Shown here in pieces: positions 11,130-22,385 of a stretch of 64,000 nucleotides of DNA. Both the position numbers and the translations under genes were made by a program. Source of the stretch: Prorocentrum cordatum. Lineage: Eukaryota > Sar > Dinophyceae > Prorocentrales > Prorocentraceae. The first letter of the stretch is position 1; each line of letters opens with the position of its first letter. A model generated the notes under the pieces. It was not told where the DNA came from and did not search any database. It was given only the letters and a program-made list of their open reading frames with translations. Location: assembly GCA_963575745.1 (NCBI GenBank), contig CAUYUJ010000889.1, positions 1 to 64,000 of the forward strand, given 5' to 3'.

Positions 11130-11884
11130 CCTCAAAGGAAACACGCGGCGGAGGGCAATCCACGCTTGGCCAGCAATAACTCCCCCAGCGACCCCAGATG
11201 GACCCCAAGGAGCCCCGTGGGCTTCAGATGAGGAGAGCCAAACACGCACTGGTCAATCCGATGAAGGCAAACATTGGGGAGGGCCTTTAAGCGGACCAAC
11301 TCTGGCAGGTCCCAAGAAGAGGGGGCCTCAGGCACACGAGGGTGCTTGGCAGGGTGCTTCATGAGAGCTGGTACGCAATTTATCCACGCCTCATACAACA
11401 TCCGAATGGTGGTTCTGAGCAGCCTATTGCCGACGGCGGGTTGTGCCGCCTCCCGCTCTCTGAGATGACTTGGTCCCCAGATCGAGCCGGGAGTCCTCAT
11501 GGGCTTAGGAGGACGGGCCCCGCCAGGGGCCTCAGGGGGCACAGGGAGAAATCTGGCCGACGACCACGTCTCGCACGGCGGACCCGCAACCGCAGCAGCA
11601 ACCCGTCCCGAGCGGAGAAGGAGGACTCACAAGAGAACAGTTTCATCATTGGTCAAATCTCCATGGACAGCGTGTTTCTCGCCACGTCGGTACTGAGAAC
11701 GGTGAGATGTGTTGGAAACTGCTGCAGCGAGCAAGACTTCCATATGCCACTGCAGGTCCCCTTGTCTCCTATGTCCTGAGAAGAGATGAAGGACGCGTAT
11801 GGAAGAGCGGATGGGTAGGGGGCGAGGGGAGAAGGTAGGAAGCACAGGGGCAGGAGCGGGAGGGGTCGGCACAATGTCCAACAT
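11130..11884 (-). pseudogene. LINE-1W C-terminal methyltransferase-like domain
   Basis: On the minus strand a frame reads VLHLFSGHRRQGDLQWHMEV (about 11800-11740). A shifted frame reads VAGPPCETWSSARF (about 11590-11550), then WGPSHLRERE, VGNRLLR and, near 11250, RIDQCVFGSPHLKPTGLL. LFSG followed by PPC recalls motif I and motif IV (the Pro-Cys nucleophile) of cytosine-5 methyltransferases; the intervening text is not a normal DNMT. I recall this LFSG / GPPCETWS / DQC-KPT domain as the tail of dinoflagellate LINE proteins. Whether it is or was catalytic is inference. Frameshifts make this copy non-functional. Confidence 0.6.
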
Positions 11885-11914
11885 GGCGCGAACCTGACTC
11901 CTGGCGACCTTGAT

Positions 11915-13005
11915 CTAAGGTCCAACTGGGGGGCCATACCATTGGATGGGCGGGCGTTCAGCAAAATGGTCTGGCCCACCCTTCGCTCGGTTCTCAGATG
12001 TGATGGCTCTGCATTGGCCCCTCGCCTCCATCACCTCCTCTTCCCTCGGTCGCATGCGGGAATGTGCCCAAGTGAAGCGGCAGGAGGGGGAATTGCGAAC
12101 ATGCTGGGCTAGGCGAGGTTGGACATGGAAGTCCTTTAAACACACATGAGAAATCGAGCCAGCTGCCAGCGTCGTTGGAGCATCATTGCGCTTGTGTGCC
12201 TTACTCATGTGGGCCCGAAACTGCTGTCCACTGGGACAAATAAATGGGCACTGTTCACACTGAAAAAAGGGGAGTACGGGGGCAGAGACCTGCAGGGGGG
12301 TGTCACACGCACACTTATTAAGCTCCCTTCTCCATGCTTCACAATGATGTGTGTCAAGAGCTGCCCTCTTGGCCCTGACAGTTGCTGACGCCACAAGTGC
12401 CTTGAACGCTCTAGGATGGTCGCACACAAGTGAAATATCCCCTTTACCGAAACGTCCTCGGGCCTCTTGTCGGGTTCCGTATGATAGCATAGCCGAGCAA
12501 CATCCCAGACCAGCTAGGTAGCCAAACAAAGCGCGTATTCCAAAGTAATTCCATAGAGCCCGAACCAAAGGGGGGGGGGCTAAACACATCAAGCGTAGCA
12601 TATAGCGGAGGCGGGCCACAGTCATGACTACCGCACAGGTGAGCCTCTCGGCCTGGAGCATAATTTGCGCCGAGCTGACATGCTGCTCAGAATTGATGGT
12701 GGACAAGAGGTTGAGCGCCGTGCGACGCACCGCCATATGTGCAATGACCATCTTTTTCTCCTGAGCACTGGTGATCCCGAGCCAAGCATCCACCGCGTAG
12801 TATGACCGAGGAGCTCAGGGCCTTCGCAAAGGCAATTGTGGCCCCGAGGGACAGATGAGGCCGAGGGGCCATTGTGGCTTCGATGGGCCTGAGGGCCCCC
12901 CCAAGCCTTGGCGACGCGGGCGTTGACTTCAAGGACAAGGGAACCAGGCGAGGTAACCTGAGCCCCGAGAATCTTATGAGTGAAAATCGCTAGCCGAACT
13001 TGAAG
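11915..13005 (-). pseudogene. LINE-1W RT thumb, connection and C2H2 fingers
   Basis: The minus-strand frame beginning at the insertion boundary reads LQVRLAIFTHKILGAQV, matching the RT thumb, then NARVAKAWG. It shifts frame near 12790 into a 292-residue frame. That contains a C2H2-like unit CEQCPFICPSGQQFRAHMSK with AH following (about 12260-12170) and a second degenerate unit HVCLKDFHVQPRLAQHV (about 12140-12075). In related elements these C-terminal fingers are thought to contact DNA or RNA. The last residues run into the methyltransferase-like tail after another frameshift. Confidence 0.7.
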
Positions 13006-13134
13006 TTGTCAACTCCACTGCTCACGCAATCATCCCACCCACCCACCCGCAACTTGGTTTGCAAAGCCCATGCGGGAACGAACGCGATGAGTGCTGAGTG
13101 TTGGCTGGTACATATTTGCGGCCGCGCGAGCCCG

Positions 13135-13840
13135 CAACGCCTGCGACGACACCGACGACGTCTCCAACGACTTCGACGACGCCGACAACGACGACGACGA
13201 CGATGACGACACCGACGACGACGACGACGACGACGACGCCAACGCCGACGACGACGACGATGACAACGACGACGATGACGACGCCGACGACGACGACAAC
13301 GACGACACCGACGACGACGACGACGACGACGACGTCAACGACGCCGACGACGACGACGACGACGGCGGCGACGACGACGACGCCGACGTCGACGACGACG
13401 AAGACGACGACGACGCCGACGCGGACGACGACGAAGAAGACGAAGACGACGACGACGTCGCCAACGAAGACGACGACGAGGGAGGAGGGAGGACGACGAC
13501 GCCGACAACGACGACAACGTCGAGGGAGGAGGGAGGACGGCGTCGACGCGAACGACGAAGAAAGAGTAAGGACGGCGACGCCGACGACGACAACGACGAG
13601 GGAGGAGGGAAGACGACGACGAGACAACGACGACGACGACGACGGCGACGAAATAGGAGGGACGACGACGAGACGCCGACGACGCACGACGACGACGACG
13701 AGGGAGGAGGAGGAACGACGACCACGGCGACAACGACGACGGAAACGACCACGACGCCAAAGAGGACGACGACGACGAACACGAGGAAAGACAGAGGACG
13801 ACGTAGGCGACGACGCCGACGACGACGCGGGAGGAGGGAG

Positions 13841-13880
<40 letters not shown>
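13135..13880. repeat. (GAC)n imperfect microsatellite
   Basis: About 745 bp of GAC/GACGAC with scattered GCC, AAC, ACC and GGAGGGAGG interruptions. It gives open frames of poly-Asp, poly-Thr, poly-Ser and poly-Val/Arg on the two strands, which are repeat artefacts. Confidence 0.95.
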
Positions 13881-13881
<1 letters not shown>

Positions 13882-14454
13882 AAGAGCGTGCGCGCTCGCT
13901 TTTGTTGAAAATCCGTGTTGCGAAGCCTTGTTTTTTGTAGGTTTTTTGGACACGCGATTTTGAACTCCTTCCGAAACCGAAGGGTTTTGGAGGATTTCGG
14001 CATACTCGCGCGACGACGCGCGCGTCTGCACTTCGTTTTTTTTTGCAAAGACTTCTCGCGACGGCACACGCGCATAGGCGTTCGACAAATTTCGACATGC
14101 GCGCGCGAAGCCCGTTTAGAAGCATGTTGTGAAAATCTTGAAAACAACATGTGGTTTTCTTAAGCTTTCGCAACAGCTTGCGCGTAAGCTTTTTTAGCAA
14201 ATCACTGTTGCGAAAACATGTGTTTTTCTTATGCTTTTTATACTCGATTGCAGAAAACCCTTCCGACACCCAAGGCTTTTGAAGGATTTCGGCATGCGCG
14301 CGCGACGACGCGCACGTGCTCAGTGCGTCTCGTTTTTGGCAAGGGAATCGCGAACAAATCTTATGTTAGAACACATGATTTCCCCGCGTATCGTTTTTTT
14401 GTACAAGGGAACCTCAGGGGGCCGATGCCGGTTCCCCTGGGATGGTGTACATTC

Positions 14455-14477
14455 ATATATATATATATATATATATA
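14455..14477. repeat. (AT)n microsatellite
   Basis: About eleven TA dinucleotides at the 3' side of copy 5 of the dispersed element, followed by GGATGGACATGTGG. Confidence 0.9.
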
Positions 14478-14579
14478 GGATGGACATGTGGTCATAATCA
14501 TATATGATTTACCCGAAAGGGGGGCGGATAACGCCGGGGGGTGGTAAAGTCTGTTCTGTGTTTAGAAATGAGAAGCAGT

Positions 14580-15950
14580 GGGAAACTTGAAGCCCCATTG
14601 AGCAGAGGAGACGCTATAACCCGAACGATCAGCAAGCCCAGGAACCCTGCAGGAGCCCGCACCTATGATGGTAACGAGAACCTTCGATTTGGCGATGTTA
14701 AGGCGCAAGCCTAGGGACGACGAGGCAACGCATACTGATCCGGAAAGAGCGAGAGCGACGGCAGGGAGCCGACGCGGGTGCTTAACCAAGGCAAGTATAA
14801 TGAAGTCAGCAAAAAAGGAAAGATCACATTGAGCATCCATCCGATCCTGGCCCACTGCACAATGCAGCGCAGGTCGAGAAAACACGCCCCTAACTCCGCA
14901 GCCAGGCGGTTTGATCCTGGATCTGAGTTCCCGAAGGACCGCGGCAAAAAAACAAATAGAGCAACACAAATATCCGCAGCCGTGAAAGTGCCTTGCCGGG
15001 TCCTCCCCCCTGGAAGAACATGCTGGCGAGCTCCTCTGACCTGCCGAAACAAGCCCCGCTGGGCTCCCCTGGTTAACGCAAGCAGTTGCGGATCGCGCAC
15101 TGCGCCCTCCAGGTCTGTCTCGGTCCAAAGTGCAGCTTTGACTCCCGCCTCCAACGTGGCGGGGGCCCGATGGACTCAAGAGCTTCAGAGAGCTTGGCTT
15201 CTTCTCCAGGTCAGGCCAACGCGAACTGCTCGATGGTGCTATAAAACGCATCAACTAAATCCAGGGAAAGATTGACCGTGAACATTCTATGACAGGCAGA
15301 GGCACGCGCAGCCATGAACACCCCATGGAGGGCAACATCTGACCCCTTTTGCGGGCCGCCCCACCGCGCTGTTCGGCGAGTAAGCAGACCCGAAGGAAAC
15401 GCAGTGATAGGTGCCGAATGTGCCTGTGATAAAGCTTGCAACCAGTGCCAGTCATTGCGATGTTCCTCTGCGATTCAGCAGCGCGGGCGATGCCCGAGCC
15501 TTTGTAGAAGAAGGTAACATCGCCAAGCCCGGAGACTACAGGCGCACGAGCCTCCAGGGTGATTTTGGGAAGAGGGGACTGGGGGCCTCGGCCATCTGGG
15601 CGGGGGCAGCCTTGAGAAGATCCGCAGGGAACCCGTCGGGCCCAGGGGCCTTGCCAGCCTTGGCTCTCCTCAGGAGCCACTGAATGTCATTCGCACTGGA
15701 GCACCATGCGACATCTCGCATGGCGCCCTCTGGCAGGAGAGCGGGCAGGGCGTGGGAATTCTCAATTGCCTTATATTGATGTTCCTGCTTACCCAACCCA
15801 ACTTTGCTGGAGTGCTGCTGCATTTGTTCCGCTATCTCCTGATGCGATGTTACAATGCGCTCGCCGTCTAGAGCGCTATCTCCTATATGCGTCATGTCTT
15901 GCAGGGGGGTCTGAGGGCCATTGGCAATCATCATGGGGAGGGCATCGGGG
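14580..15950 (-). pseudogene. LINE-1W reverse transcriptase domain
   Basis: Minus-strand frames, joined across shifts, show the non-LTR RT core: GKAPGPDGFPADLLK (about 15655), GSGIARAAESQRNIAM (about 15520), AEQRGG then QKGSDVALHG (about 15350), motif A as LDLVDAFYST (about 15250), and motif C region SFFADFIILAL (about 14816) followed by LGLRLNIAKSKVLV. The canonical F/YADD is FADF here, so the second catalytic Asp is lost. There are at least three frame changes. The domain stops at the inserted repeat element. Confidence 0.85.
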
Positions 15951-16799
15951 ACCTTGCACTTGCCTCCTCACCCCCGCCCAGCCGACAGAAGCCGATTGAC
16001 GCGGCGCCGCTGCTGCTTCGGAAAGCGCGCACCTACCGACATTTGAATGTCACTCGCCACCTTCTTCAGAGACCAGGTGCGATCCAGCTCTATGACGGGG
16101 GCAAGTACTGGTTTAGATAAGTGGAGAAAGTTCAAGTATGCATCAGCAAAGGTATGCATGTCGATGACGGATCGTCGAAAGCCCCCCCGCAAATATCACC
16201 AGTGAAGAAGCCAACTGTTTGGCCTATGCTTCACTTCCAGACAAGCCGGCAGCAAGGTCTCCCACCAGGACGCGCTTAGCGAAGCAACGCAATGCCGGCC
16301 CAGGGGGGGGGGGGGGCGGGCGCGCGTGCAATCCGAAGAGCCGAATTCTTTCGCGGCGGCAGGGTTAGAACCCCCAGGTGAGGCCCCAACGCACGACGGG
16401 AACATATCGTGCGACGTACCGACGACCGAGGGTAAGTGGAACTTTCGAAGAGCTTCCCTGGCGGCCCTTTTCCGTTTGACTAGATTCAAAACAAGAGGTG
16501 ACATGATGGGCTGGATTGGATTGCGTACAACAAATCCCAAGGGGGAGGTCGCAGCTTCAAAAACGACTTCAAACGATTGGGCAATGTAGTCATTGATATC
16601 CTCCGTCCAGGGTGCCCAGGGGCTTCTTCTAAGGAGGTCTGGAACGCCTCCATGTCCTCGGGGTCAGCGAGACGTCTCGGGTCTAACCTGGGGCATTGAG
16701 TTTTTCTTGGAAGGGGGCCACAGACCAGCAGAACGTAACCAGAAGGGGATGGCGGCCCCTGCAGGCCATGACATTACCGAACGAATCTGGAACTCTTAG

Positions 16800-17150
16800 C
16801 TCCACCACCGAAGCCGCCAGGCTCTTCGAAGCCAGCGCGTAGTCGATCCGACGTTGAGCGCCTAGCGCTCCAGCGAAGTATGCCCACTTTCTGGGTCATC
16901 TACAAGCGTGTTCAGGATTGGAAGCTGAGGCTGCGTAGCTGGCGGGCGCAACCGCTCGCCCGCCGCATCCTGGGCCTGCCAAAATCCATGCTCGGCAACG
17001 ACGTCCGACGCGACGTTGCCCGCGCGAGCATCGGCATCAACCATTGCTAACTGTGGCCCCCCCACTCGGGGCATAGTTCCTCCAATCGATCCCAAAAGGC
17101 CTTCTGGGGGCGCAGATTCGCGCCAGTAGCGCTCTCGGGGGGGCACGCGG
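16800..17150 (-). pseudogene. LINE-1W EEP endonuclease fragment
   Basis: The minus-strand frame reads PPRERYWRESAPPEG, then LAMVDADARAGNVASDVVAEHG at about 17041, corresponding to the endonuclease D-x-N-A-R-x-G segment, then AGERLR. A shifted frame at about 16855-16825 gives AQRRIDYALASKSLA, the R-I-D-Y motif near the end of AP-like endonucleases. The domain would nick target DNA for target-primed reverse transcription. The usual DAN is DAD here. Upstream parts (17150-17650) are GC-rich and I could not find the N-terminal motifs. Confidence 0.75.
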
Positions 17151-17679
17151 GACCTTGCAGTGGGAGAGCCCAGAGCACAAGTTGCGGGGGCCTACATTGG
17201 CACATGGCGCATTCTGTTCGACCCAAGCTTGACTCCCAAGCCGCCAGCTTCGTGGCTGGAGGCCCCGCCCGAGGAAAATGCGAGGCAGTCGTCGGCAGCG
17301 CGGCTCCAACCGGATTCCGAGCCCCTTGGGCCCCCGCAAGATGCGTTCCCAAGTTCCCCAGCTGGGCCCCCGGAGACTTGTGTCGGGCTCTCCTCTCGCG
17401 GCCCTTGGAGCCCCGAGCGCGTTTGGATGCGGTCTGCTTGTTAGTATGTGCGCTCTCGGCAATGGGCAAGTCGACGGCGCAATGCTCAGCCGCCCCACGT
17501 GGGGGCCCAGATACGCGCGCGGAATATTGCCACTCAGGGAAGGGGAGGCGGGCCCCTCAACGCCCTTGGTCCACCCCCACTCCTTGGGAGGATGCAAGAC
17601 GGCGGAGCCAACCAAGGCACGGGGGACAGGAGGGGGAATGACCTTCCTAAGCAAGGTAGAGCGGGCGTAAACAATCCAC

Positions 17680-18175
17680 TAAATCCAAGGATGGCCCGAA
17701 TGCCCCTTGACATGCTCAATTATCACTGGCGTGCGCTGCGAGAGGGTGACCCAGACTGGGGCGGTGATCATCGCTAGAGTACCCGATGGACGCGGCCCTG
17801 ACTTGCCCTGCAAGTTTCGCGCAACATCAAGGGAGTCAGACTCTAGATCCAGGGGCAGAGCAACATATAGGGATGTTCAAAGGGAAGGCACACAGAGGCA
17901 ACCCAAAGTACTGCTGCATATTCCGCGCCGGTGCTGGATGGGGCGTGGGACGGCGCAGACCTGCAAGTGCCTGCGACATATCATCCTGACGTCCATCCTG
18001 CGAACGAGCAACCCCCGATGTCTGTAAGTAAGACTATGAAGGCCCAGGCTGCCGACGAGTCCCCCCCACGTTTAACGGACCCGTCATGATATCTATGAAC
18101 GGAACGCCACGCGCCATCTCGTCTAGGGCGTAGATGGAGAGCCATGCGGGCTTCAGGGGGCATATGAGAGGCCAC
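17680..18175 (-). pseudogene. LINE-1W RNase H domain
   Basis: The minus-strand frame contains YHDGSVKRGGDSSAAWAFIV (about 18085), the first RNase H strand with its catalytic Asp and Gly-Ser. After frame changes it gives SDSLDVARNLQGKSG (about 17850) and IIEHVKGHSGHPW (about 17720-17690), the second Asp and the His-containing HVKGHSG motif. The glutamate helix is only suggested by a frame reading EYAAVLW. Activity would remove the RNA strand from RNA/DNA hybrids. Confidence 0.75.
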
Positions 18176-18179
18176 GGAG

Positions 18180-19545
18180 ACATCGTTAGACAGGGAGGGG
18201 AAGGGTGATCAGCCACTATGGAGGCGACGGGCGGGGCCCAAGGTAGACGGGCACAGATGCGGGGCCTCTCTTGGTCGAAAGGGCCCCCTGAGCCACGCGG
18301 GCGCCCCGGGGGGCCGATGGCCCCCATCAGCCCCCGCAGGCGGGGCCGCGCATTCGCATTTCCAGCGGCAGGTCCGCGCTGCAAGGGTTAATATAAGAGA
18401 AGAAGGAGTGGGAATCTTGCCTGGCGCTGCAGAGCTGATGCCGCGAAAAAAGAACCAAGGCCTGCTGGGGGTCGGGCGAAACAATATTGTCTGTGGCAAC
18501 GTTGCCGACAATATGGAAAAAGGGAACTGAGGCTGCGAAGCAGCAGCAAGGCAATGCCCCCTCATGAATTCACCTTGGCCCTGTTTTGGCCTCTGTTGAA
18601 AATGACGACTACAATGATCTCAGATGCAATGACTTGCGCAAGCGTGATCTGCGCACAGCGGGTGACCGTGAAGGCCGTGGAGGGACTGGCCAACAGCGAG
18701 CACAGTGCCTGGTCTGGCACTAGACCGCCCGCACAATCCCCCAAAAACCTCCACGCCACTCCCACTTCATCCCACGTGCAATGTCTAGGGGGTGTGAGCG
18801 GTGAAAGTGCCGCGTCTCGTGGATTGCCCGACGATCGCGCGAGGTCCAGACCGAAAGCAGAACCCCCCCCCAAAAAAAGTCACCCCCGCCACCTCCGCCC
18901 CCCCCACCCATAGGTTATCGATTTTAGCTTGGCCTTGGCTCGGCTCTCGCGGATTGCCAAACGAGCGCTCAGCCAAGCAAGCAGACGCTGATCTGGTAGC
19001 GGGGCAGGCTCTGAGACTCCTCCTCAACCTCCTGCGCTTCCACCTTGGGGCCCCACCTCCCGCGCGTGACATGCCAGGTGAGTACCTGGATCCCCTAGCC
19101 TGTTTAGGGGGTGGGGATGGGATGGGCGGGGCAGCGCGCCACTCGCTACTCCTACGCCCAGGAACCTCATGCCGAGTGGCGAATGAGTCAACTGCTGCGC
19201 CGGCTGAGATGTCAACTGGGGGAGTTGACGTGCTAGGACCATGCGTGCCGAGATCTGTGCAGCAAACGTAAGGGCCGTCGTTGGCGGTAAACGTTGGTTG
19301 ATCTCGGCCACAGCAATCTATATGGTCAATGCACAAACTAGGCAACCCATGACCCAATGAGTTGCCCGACTTCAAAACTTGGAAGACTGAGCTGAAGGAA
19401 TTCCTTCCCCACTCGCAGCGCGAGGCACAATATCTTGAGGAGGCGAAAAGCAGCAGAAGAGGAGGTCTCTCATGGATGAGCGGTAGAGGCGATCAAGGTG
19501 AGGAATGGGGGAGAGCGCGCTCGTCTGCCTCGCGGGCAGCGGCAA
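18180..19545. other. LINE-1W internal linker, no motif recognised
   Basis: Lies between the Pro-rich leader and RNase H of LINE-1W. A minus-strand frame at 18785-19375 has hydrophilic text (GNSLGHGLPSLCIDHIDCCG), but I cannot assign it. Confidence 0.4.
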
Positions 19546-19549
19546 CCGA

Positions 19550-21150
19550 CTATTCGGCTGCCCTCGCCTGCTTCCTCGGCGGGCTCAATGATTCTAACTC
19601 GCCTGAGGGTGCGGGCTCGTTGGCTGGATCCACAGGCTGCTCGATGGCTGCTCCCGTCCTCTCCTCGAAGGCCCGAACTGCCTCCGCAACTGACTTGTGT
19701 TGGGTCGGCTGGGAGTCTTCTACAGTAAGGATGTCCCGGGCATAGGGAACGAGAGGCGGTGTTATCGCAGGATCTTCCTCTGGCGGCTGCTCTTGAACAA
19801 GGGGGGATGCCGGCGAACACTTGAACGGAGCTGGGAATGGTACTCGTGTCGCCGCTGCCTGCTCTGTAACAGACTGACTTGGCGCATCCTTCCTCGGCGC
19901 CAGAGGTGCGGGCATACTTGCGATCGGCGCAGGCGTCGCAGGTGTCGCCTGAGCTGGCGGCGGCGTAGGCGAACGAGCCCGCCCGTGGGGCGGTAGCGTG
20001 ACCTCCATGGGATCCACTGCTTGCGTCGGCTCCACCGCCTCCACAGGAGAAGTGCCATCCAGGCTGAGAGGAGGCTTGAAGTCGCCAGGCGGCTGCGCAG
20101 GGGCTGGCGGCGCTGGCCTGGCTGCATGCGCCGCCCCATCGCCCGCCAGTCCTCCGCGACGAAGTGTGTCCTGTCTTACTGTTTTCTGAACACCATGGGC
20201 AGCATCGCCAAACTGGCTGATGATGTAGTCTTGCTGAGCTGAGCGCGTCATGATCTGCTGCGTCATCTGGGGCATCAGCTGCATCTGCGGGTCCAGCCCC
20301 TGCGGTGCGGCGCTTGCTGATGCTGCCCTGGGAGAGGGGCCGGGGCTGACTGGGCAGTCTGAGCTGGCTGAGGCCGAGGAGCGGGCGGCGGCGGGGGCGC
20401 CCCCTGCTGAGCCCCTGGTATTCCAGCTGCGGGCCCTGCTGCGAATGTCCCAACTCCTATCCAATCACCGTCCATGTCGTCGTCCTCCTCTCGCTCGAGC
20501 TGCTCGAGCCCCCTCACCTCGGCAATGTTGGTCTGGATCGCCTCCAGCTCTGCGGCGAGCTGTGCCTCCTCAGGGTTGAGCTCGTGGGGCCTCTCTCGTG
20601 TGTTTCTCAACCTTTCCGTGATAGTGTCTTTTATATGCTTGAGCCTGCCAGTCTGGGGCGACGCCTTCTCAGTGCTATTGGCCATGAACTTCAGGCAAGC
20701 CAGCTCCGCAATGATACCGCCATTGGCCTGGGTGGCATGACGTGCAGCGATGGCCAAGGACGCAAGTGCGTCCATCCTGTTGTACAACTTCTTTTTCCAC
20801 TGCCTGATCGCTGATGCCTCCGTCGGGGGGTCCTAGATCCGCTCTCGTGATCTGAACCACTCTGGCAATGAAGGATCTGAGCAGTCGGTCCAGCGGCCTT
20901 GATTGGTCACGTGCCTGCCATTTGCCACCTCGTGGTTGGCTGAGAGGTCTCGCTGGGTGCCCTCGCTCAAGCGCGTGTCCAAAGGGGCCTCCTTTACTCA
21001 CATTATTGTCGAAATAAAGACCGCACAAGCATTTCCAATGGTGATCCTTGACTGTCCGATGGCAGTTCTCACAATGCCGGGTGCCTCCTGGCTTGGGCTC
21101 CTGTTGGCGTCTCTGATCATGCTGATGCGTTTTCTCTGGTGACTGCTGCT
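19550..21150 (-). pseudogene. LINE-1W N-terminal zinc ribbon, coiled coil, Pro-rich leader
   Basis: On the minus strand near 21060 the frame gives GTRHCENCHRTVKDHHWKCL then CGLYFDNNVSKGG, a CxxC...CxC zinc ribbon. A later frame (about 20770-20450) is helical and charged (KHIKDTITERLRNTRERPHE, LAAELEAIQTNIAEVRGLEQ), a likely coiled coil. It is followed by a 300-residue Pro/Ala/Ser-rich stretch ending about 19550 with FEERTGAAIEQ and SPPRKQARAAE. This matches the RNA-binding leader expected of a LINE. At least two frameshifts occur. Confidence 0.65.
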
Positions 21151-21424
21151 GCCGAGAATGGTGAGAGCGAATCTGATTAGCTGCCTAATGTATTTTCAAA
21201 CGGGCTCGAGCCCGACCTCGTTGCTGTCTCAATCGTCTATGCCAGGCAGGCTCTGGCTTGGACCTTTTACCTGCCGTCTTGTGCAAAGAAGGGGGGGTGT
21301 ACGGTGAACATGAGGGAAACAAAGACTCAGACTGGTGCGGCAAAGCACGCGTGAGGATCGGGCTGCACCTGGCCTGTCACACCAATCTGCGGGGTCGGTG
21401 ACGGCCAAGCTTTGGAGCCCAACG

Positions 21425-21535
21425 CCTTCTCCTCCTCCTCCTCCTCCTCCTCCTCCTCCTCCTTCTCCCCCCTCCCCCTCCTCCTCCTCCTCCTCCTCCT
21501 CCTCCTCCTCCTCCTCCTCCTCCTCCTGGTGTTCT
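21425..21535. repeat. (TCC)n microsatellite
   Basis: Two blocks of TCC triplets separated by TTCTCCCCCCTCCCC, immediately upstream of the second 102-bp array. Confidence 0.95.
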
Positions 21536-21539
21536 TCCT

Positions 21540-22165
21540 CCTCACTGCCTCATGACCTCGCCGTCCCCTGGGGGCTGCGATCTGCGAAATTGTCAACACT
21601 TTCGTGGATGTCTGGGAGGGCCAGCGGAGGTACGTCCCACGCAGATCACCACGAGACCTCGTCGCCCCCAGGGGGCTGCGATCTGCGAGACTGTCGCCAG
21701 TCTCGTGGGCTTCTGGGATGGGCTTCTGGAGGTACGTTCCACGCAGATCACCACGGGACCTCGTCGTCCCCTGGGGGGGGGGGCGATCTGCGAAGCTGAC
21801 GCCACTTTCGTGGGCGCCTGGGAGGGCCAGCGGAGGTACGTCCCACGCAGATCACCACGGGACCTCGCCGTCCCTTGGGGGGGTGCGATCTGCGAAGCTG
21901 ACGCCACTTTCGTGGGCGCCTGGGAGGGCCAGCGGAGGTACGTCCCACGCAGATCACCACGAGACCTCGTCCCCCCCTTGGGGGCTGCGATCTGCGAAAC
22001 TAACGCCACTTTCGTGGGCTCCTTGGAAGTCCAGCGGAGGTACGTCCCACGCAGATCACCACGAGACCTCGTCGCCCCCTGGGGGGCTGCGATCTGCGAA
22101 ACTGTCGCCAGTTTCGTGGGCGTCTGGGAGGGCCTGCGGAGGTACGTCCCACCGGGACCACCATG
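21540..22165 (+). repeat. 102-bp tandem array, copy B
   Basis: Six units with the TGCGATCTGCGAA start at 21576, 21677, 21782, 21884, 21986 and 22088 (spacings 101-105 bp). The core (GGGGGCTGCGATCTGCGAA, then GCCACTTTCGTGGG) is shared with copy A; the other half (GGTACGTCCCACGCAGATCA, CCACGAGACCTCGTC) is specific to this array. The long frames on both strands are repeat translations. Confidence 0.92.
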
Positions 22166-22385
22166 AGACTTCGCTGCGCTGTTTGATCGCAGATCGCAGC
22201 GGGATGGGGCGCCACGGAGCGCATGGCGCTTGCATGTGCCCATGCCGCATCGACTGTTCAGATAGCTCTTGTCCGTAGTGCAGTCGGGCGCTTAGCGCTT
22301 AGCGCAGGGCGCTGCTCTGTGATAGCGCCCACGGCGCTGTTCTGCAATGAGAACCTAGCGCGATGCGCTGTTCCTCCCTCGAAGC

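Larger units (their letters stand above)
13006..14583 (+). mobile_element. dispersed GC-rich element, copy 5, inserted in LINE-1W
   Basis: Begins TTGTCAACTCCACTGCTCAC and has the CCCACCCACCCACCCGCAACT and AAGCCCATGCGGGAACGA blocks of copies 1-4. The middle has been replaced or expanded into a long (GAC)n tract, and the tail holds two ~290-bp subrepeats (TTGCGAAGCCTTG at about 13917, TTGCGAAAACATG at about 14207). It sits between the RT palm and thumb of LINE-1W. The 9-mer AACTTGAAG occurs at 12997-13005 and 14584-14592, a candidate target-site duplication. Confidence 0.75.
10860..21200 (-). mobile_element. LINE-1W: non-LTR retrotransposon, decayed and split
   Basis: Reading the minus strand from about 21200 down, the order is: zinc ribbon and coiled coil, Pro/Ala-rich linker, RNase H, exonuclease-endonuclease-phosphatase (EEP) endonuclease, reverse transcriptase, thumb/connection, C2H2 fingers, and a methyltransferase-like tail. 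Each domain has recognisable motifs but the frame changes repeatedly, so it is a dead copy. A repeat element interrupts it between the RT palm and thumb (about 13006-14583). RNase H upstream of the endonuclease differs from the common I/R1-type order, where it follows RT. The stretch 18180-19500 should encode more linker, but I found no clear motif there. Outer ends are estimates; no poly(A) or target duplication was defined. Confidence 0.85.

Noticed and set aside
13022-14269. Frames of 270-415 codons on both strands (poly-Asp, poly-Thr, poly-Ser, poly-Val)
   Set aside because: They translate the (GAC)n microsatellite; all six frames stay open, which is a property of the repeat.
21593-22278. 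Long frames on both strands resembling 34-residue repeat proteins
   Set aside because: The 102-bp period equals 34 codons so the frame persists, but strand-symmetric openness and divergence among loci argue against a PPR-like protein.
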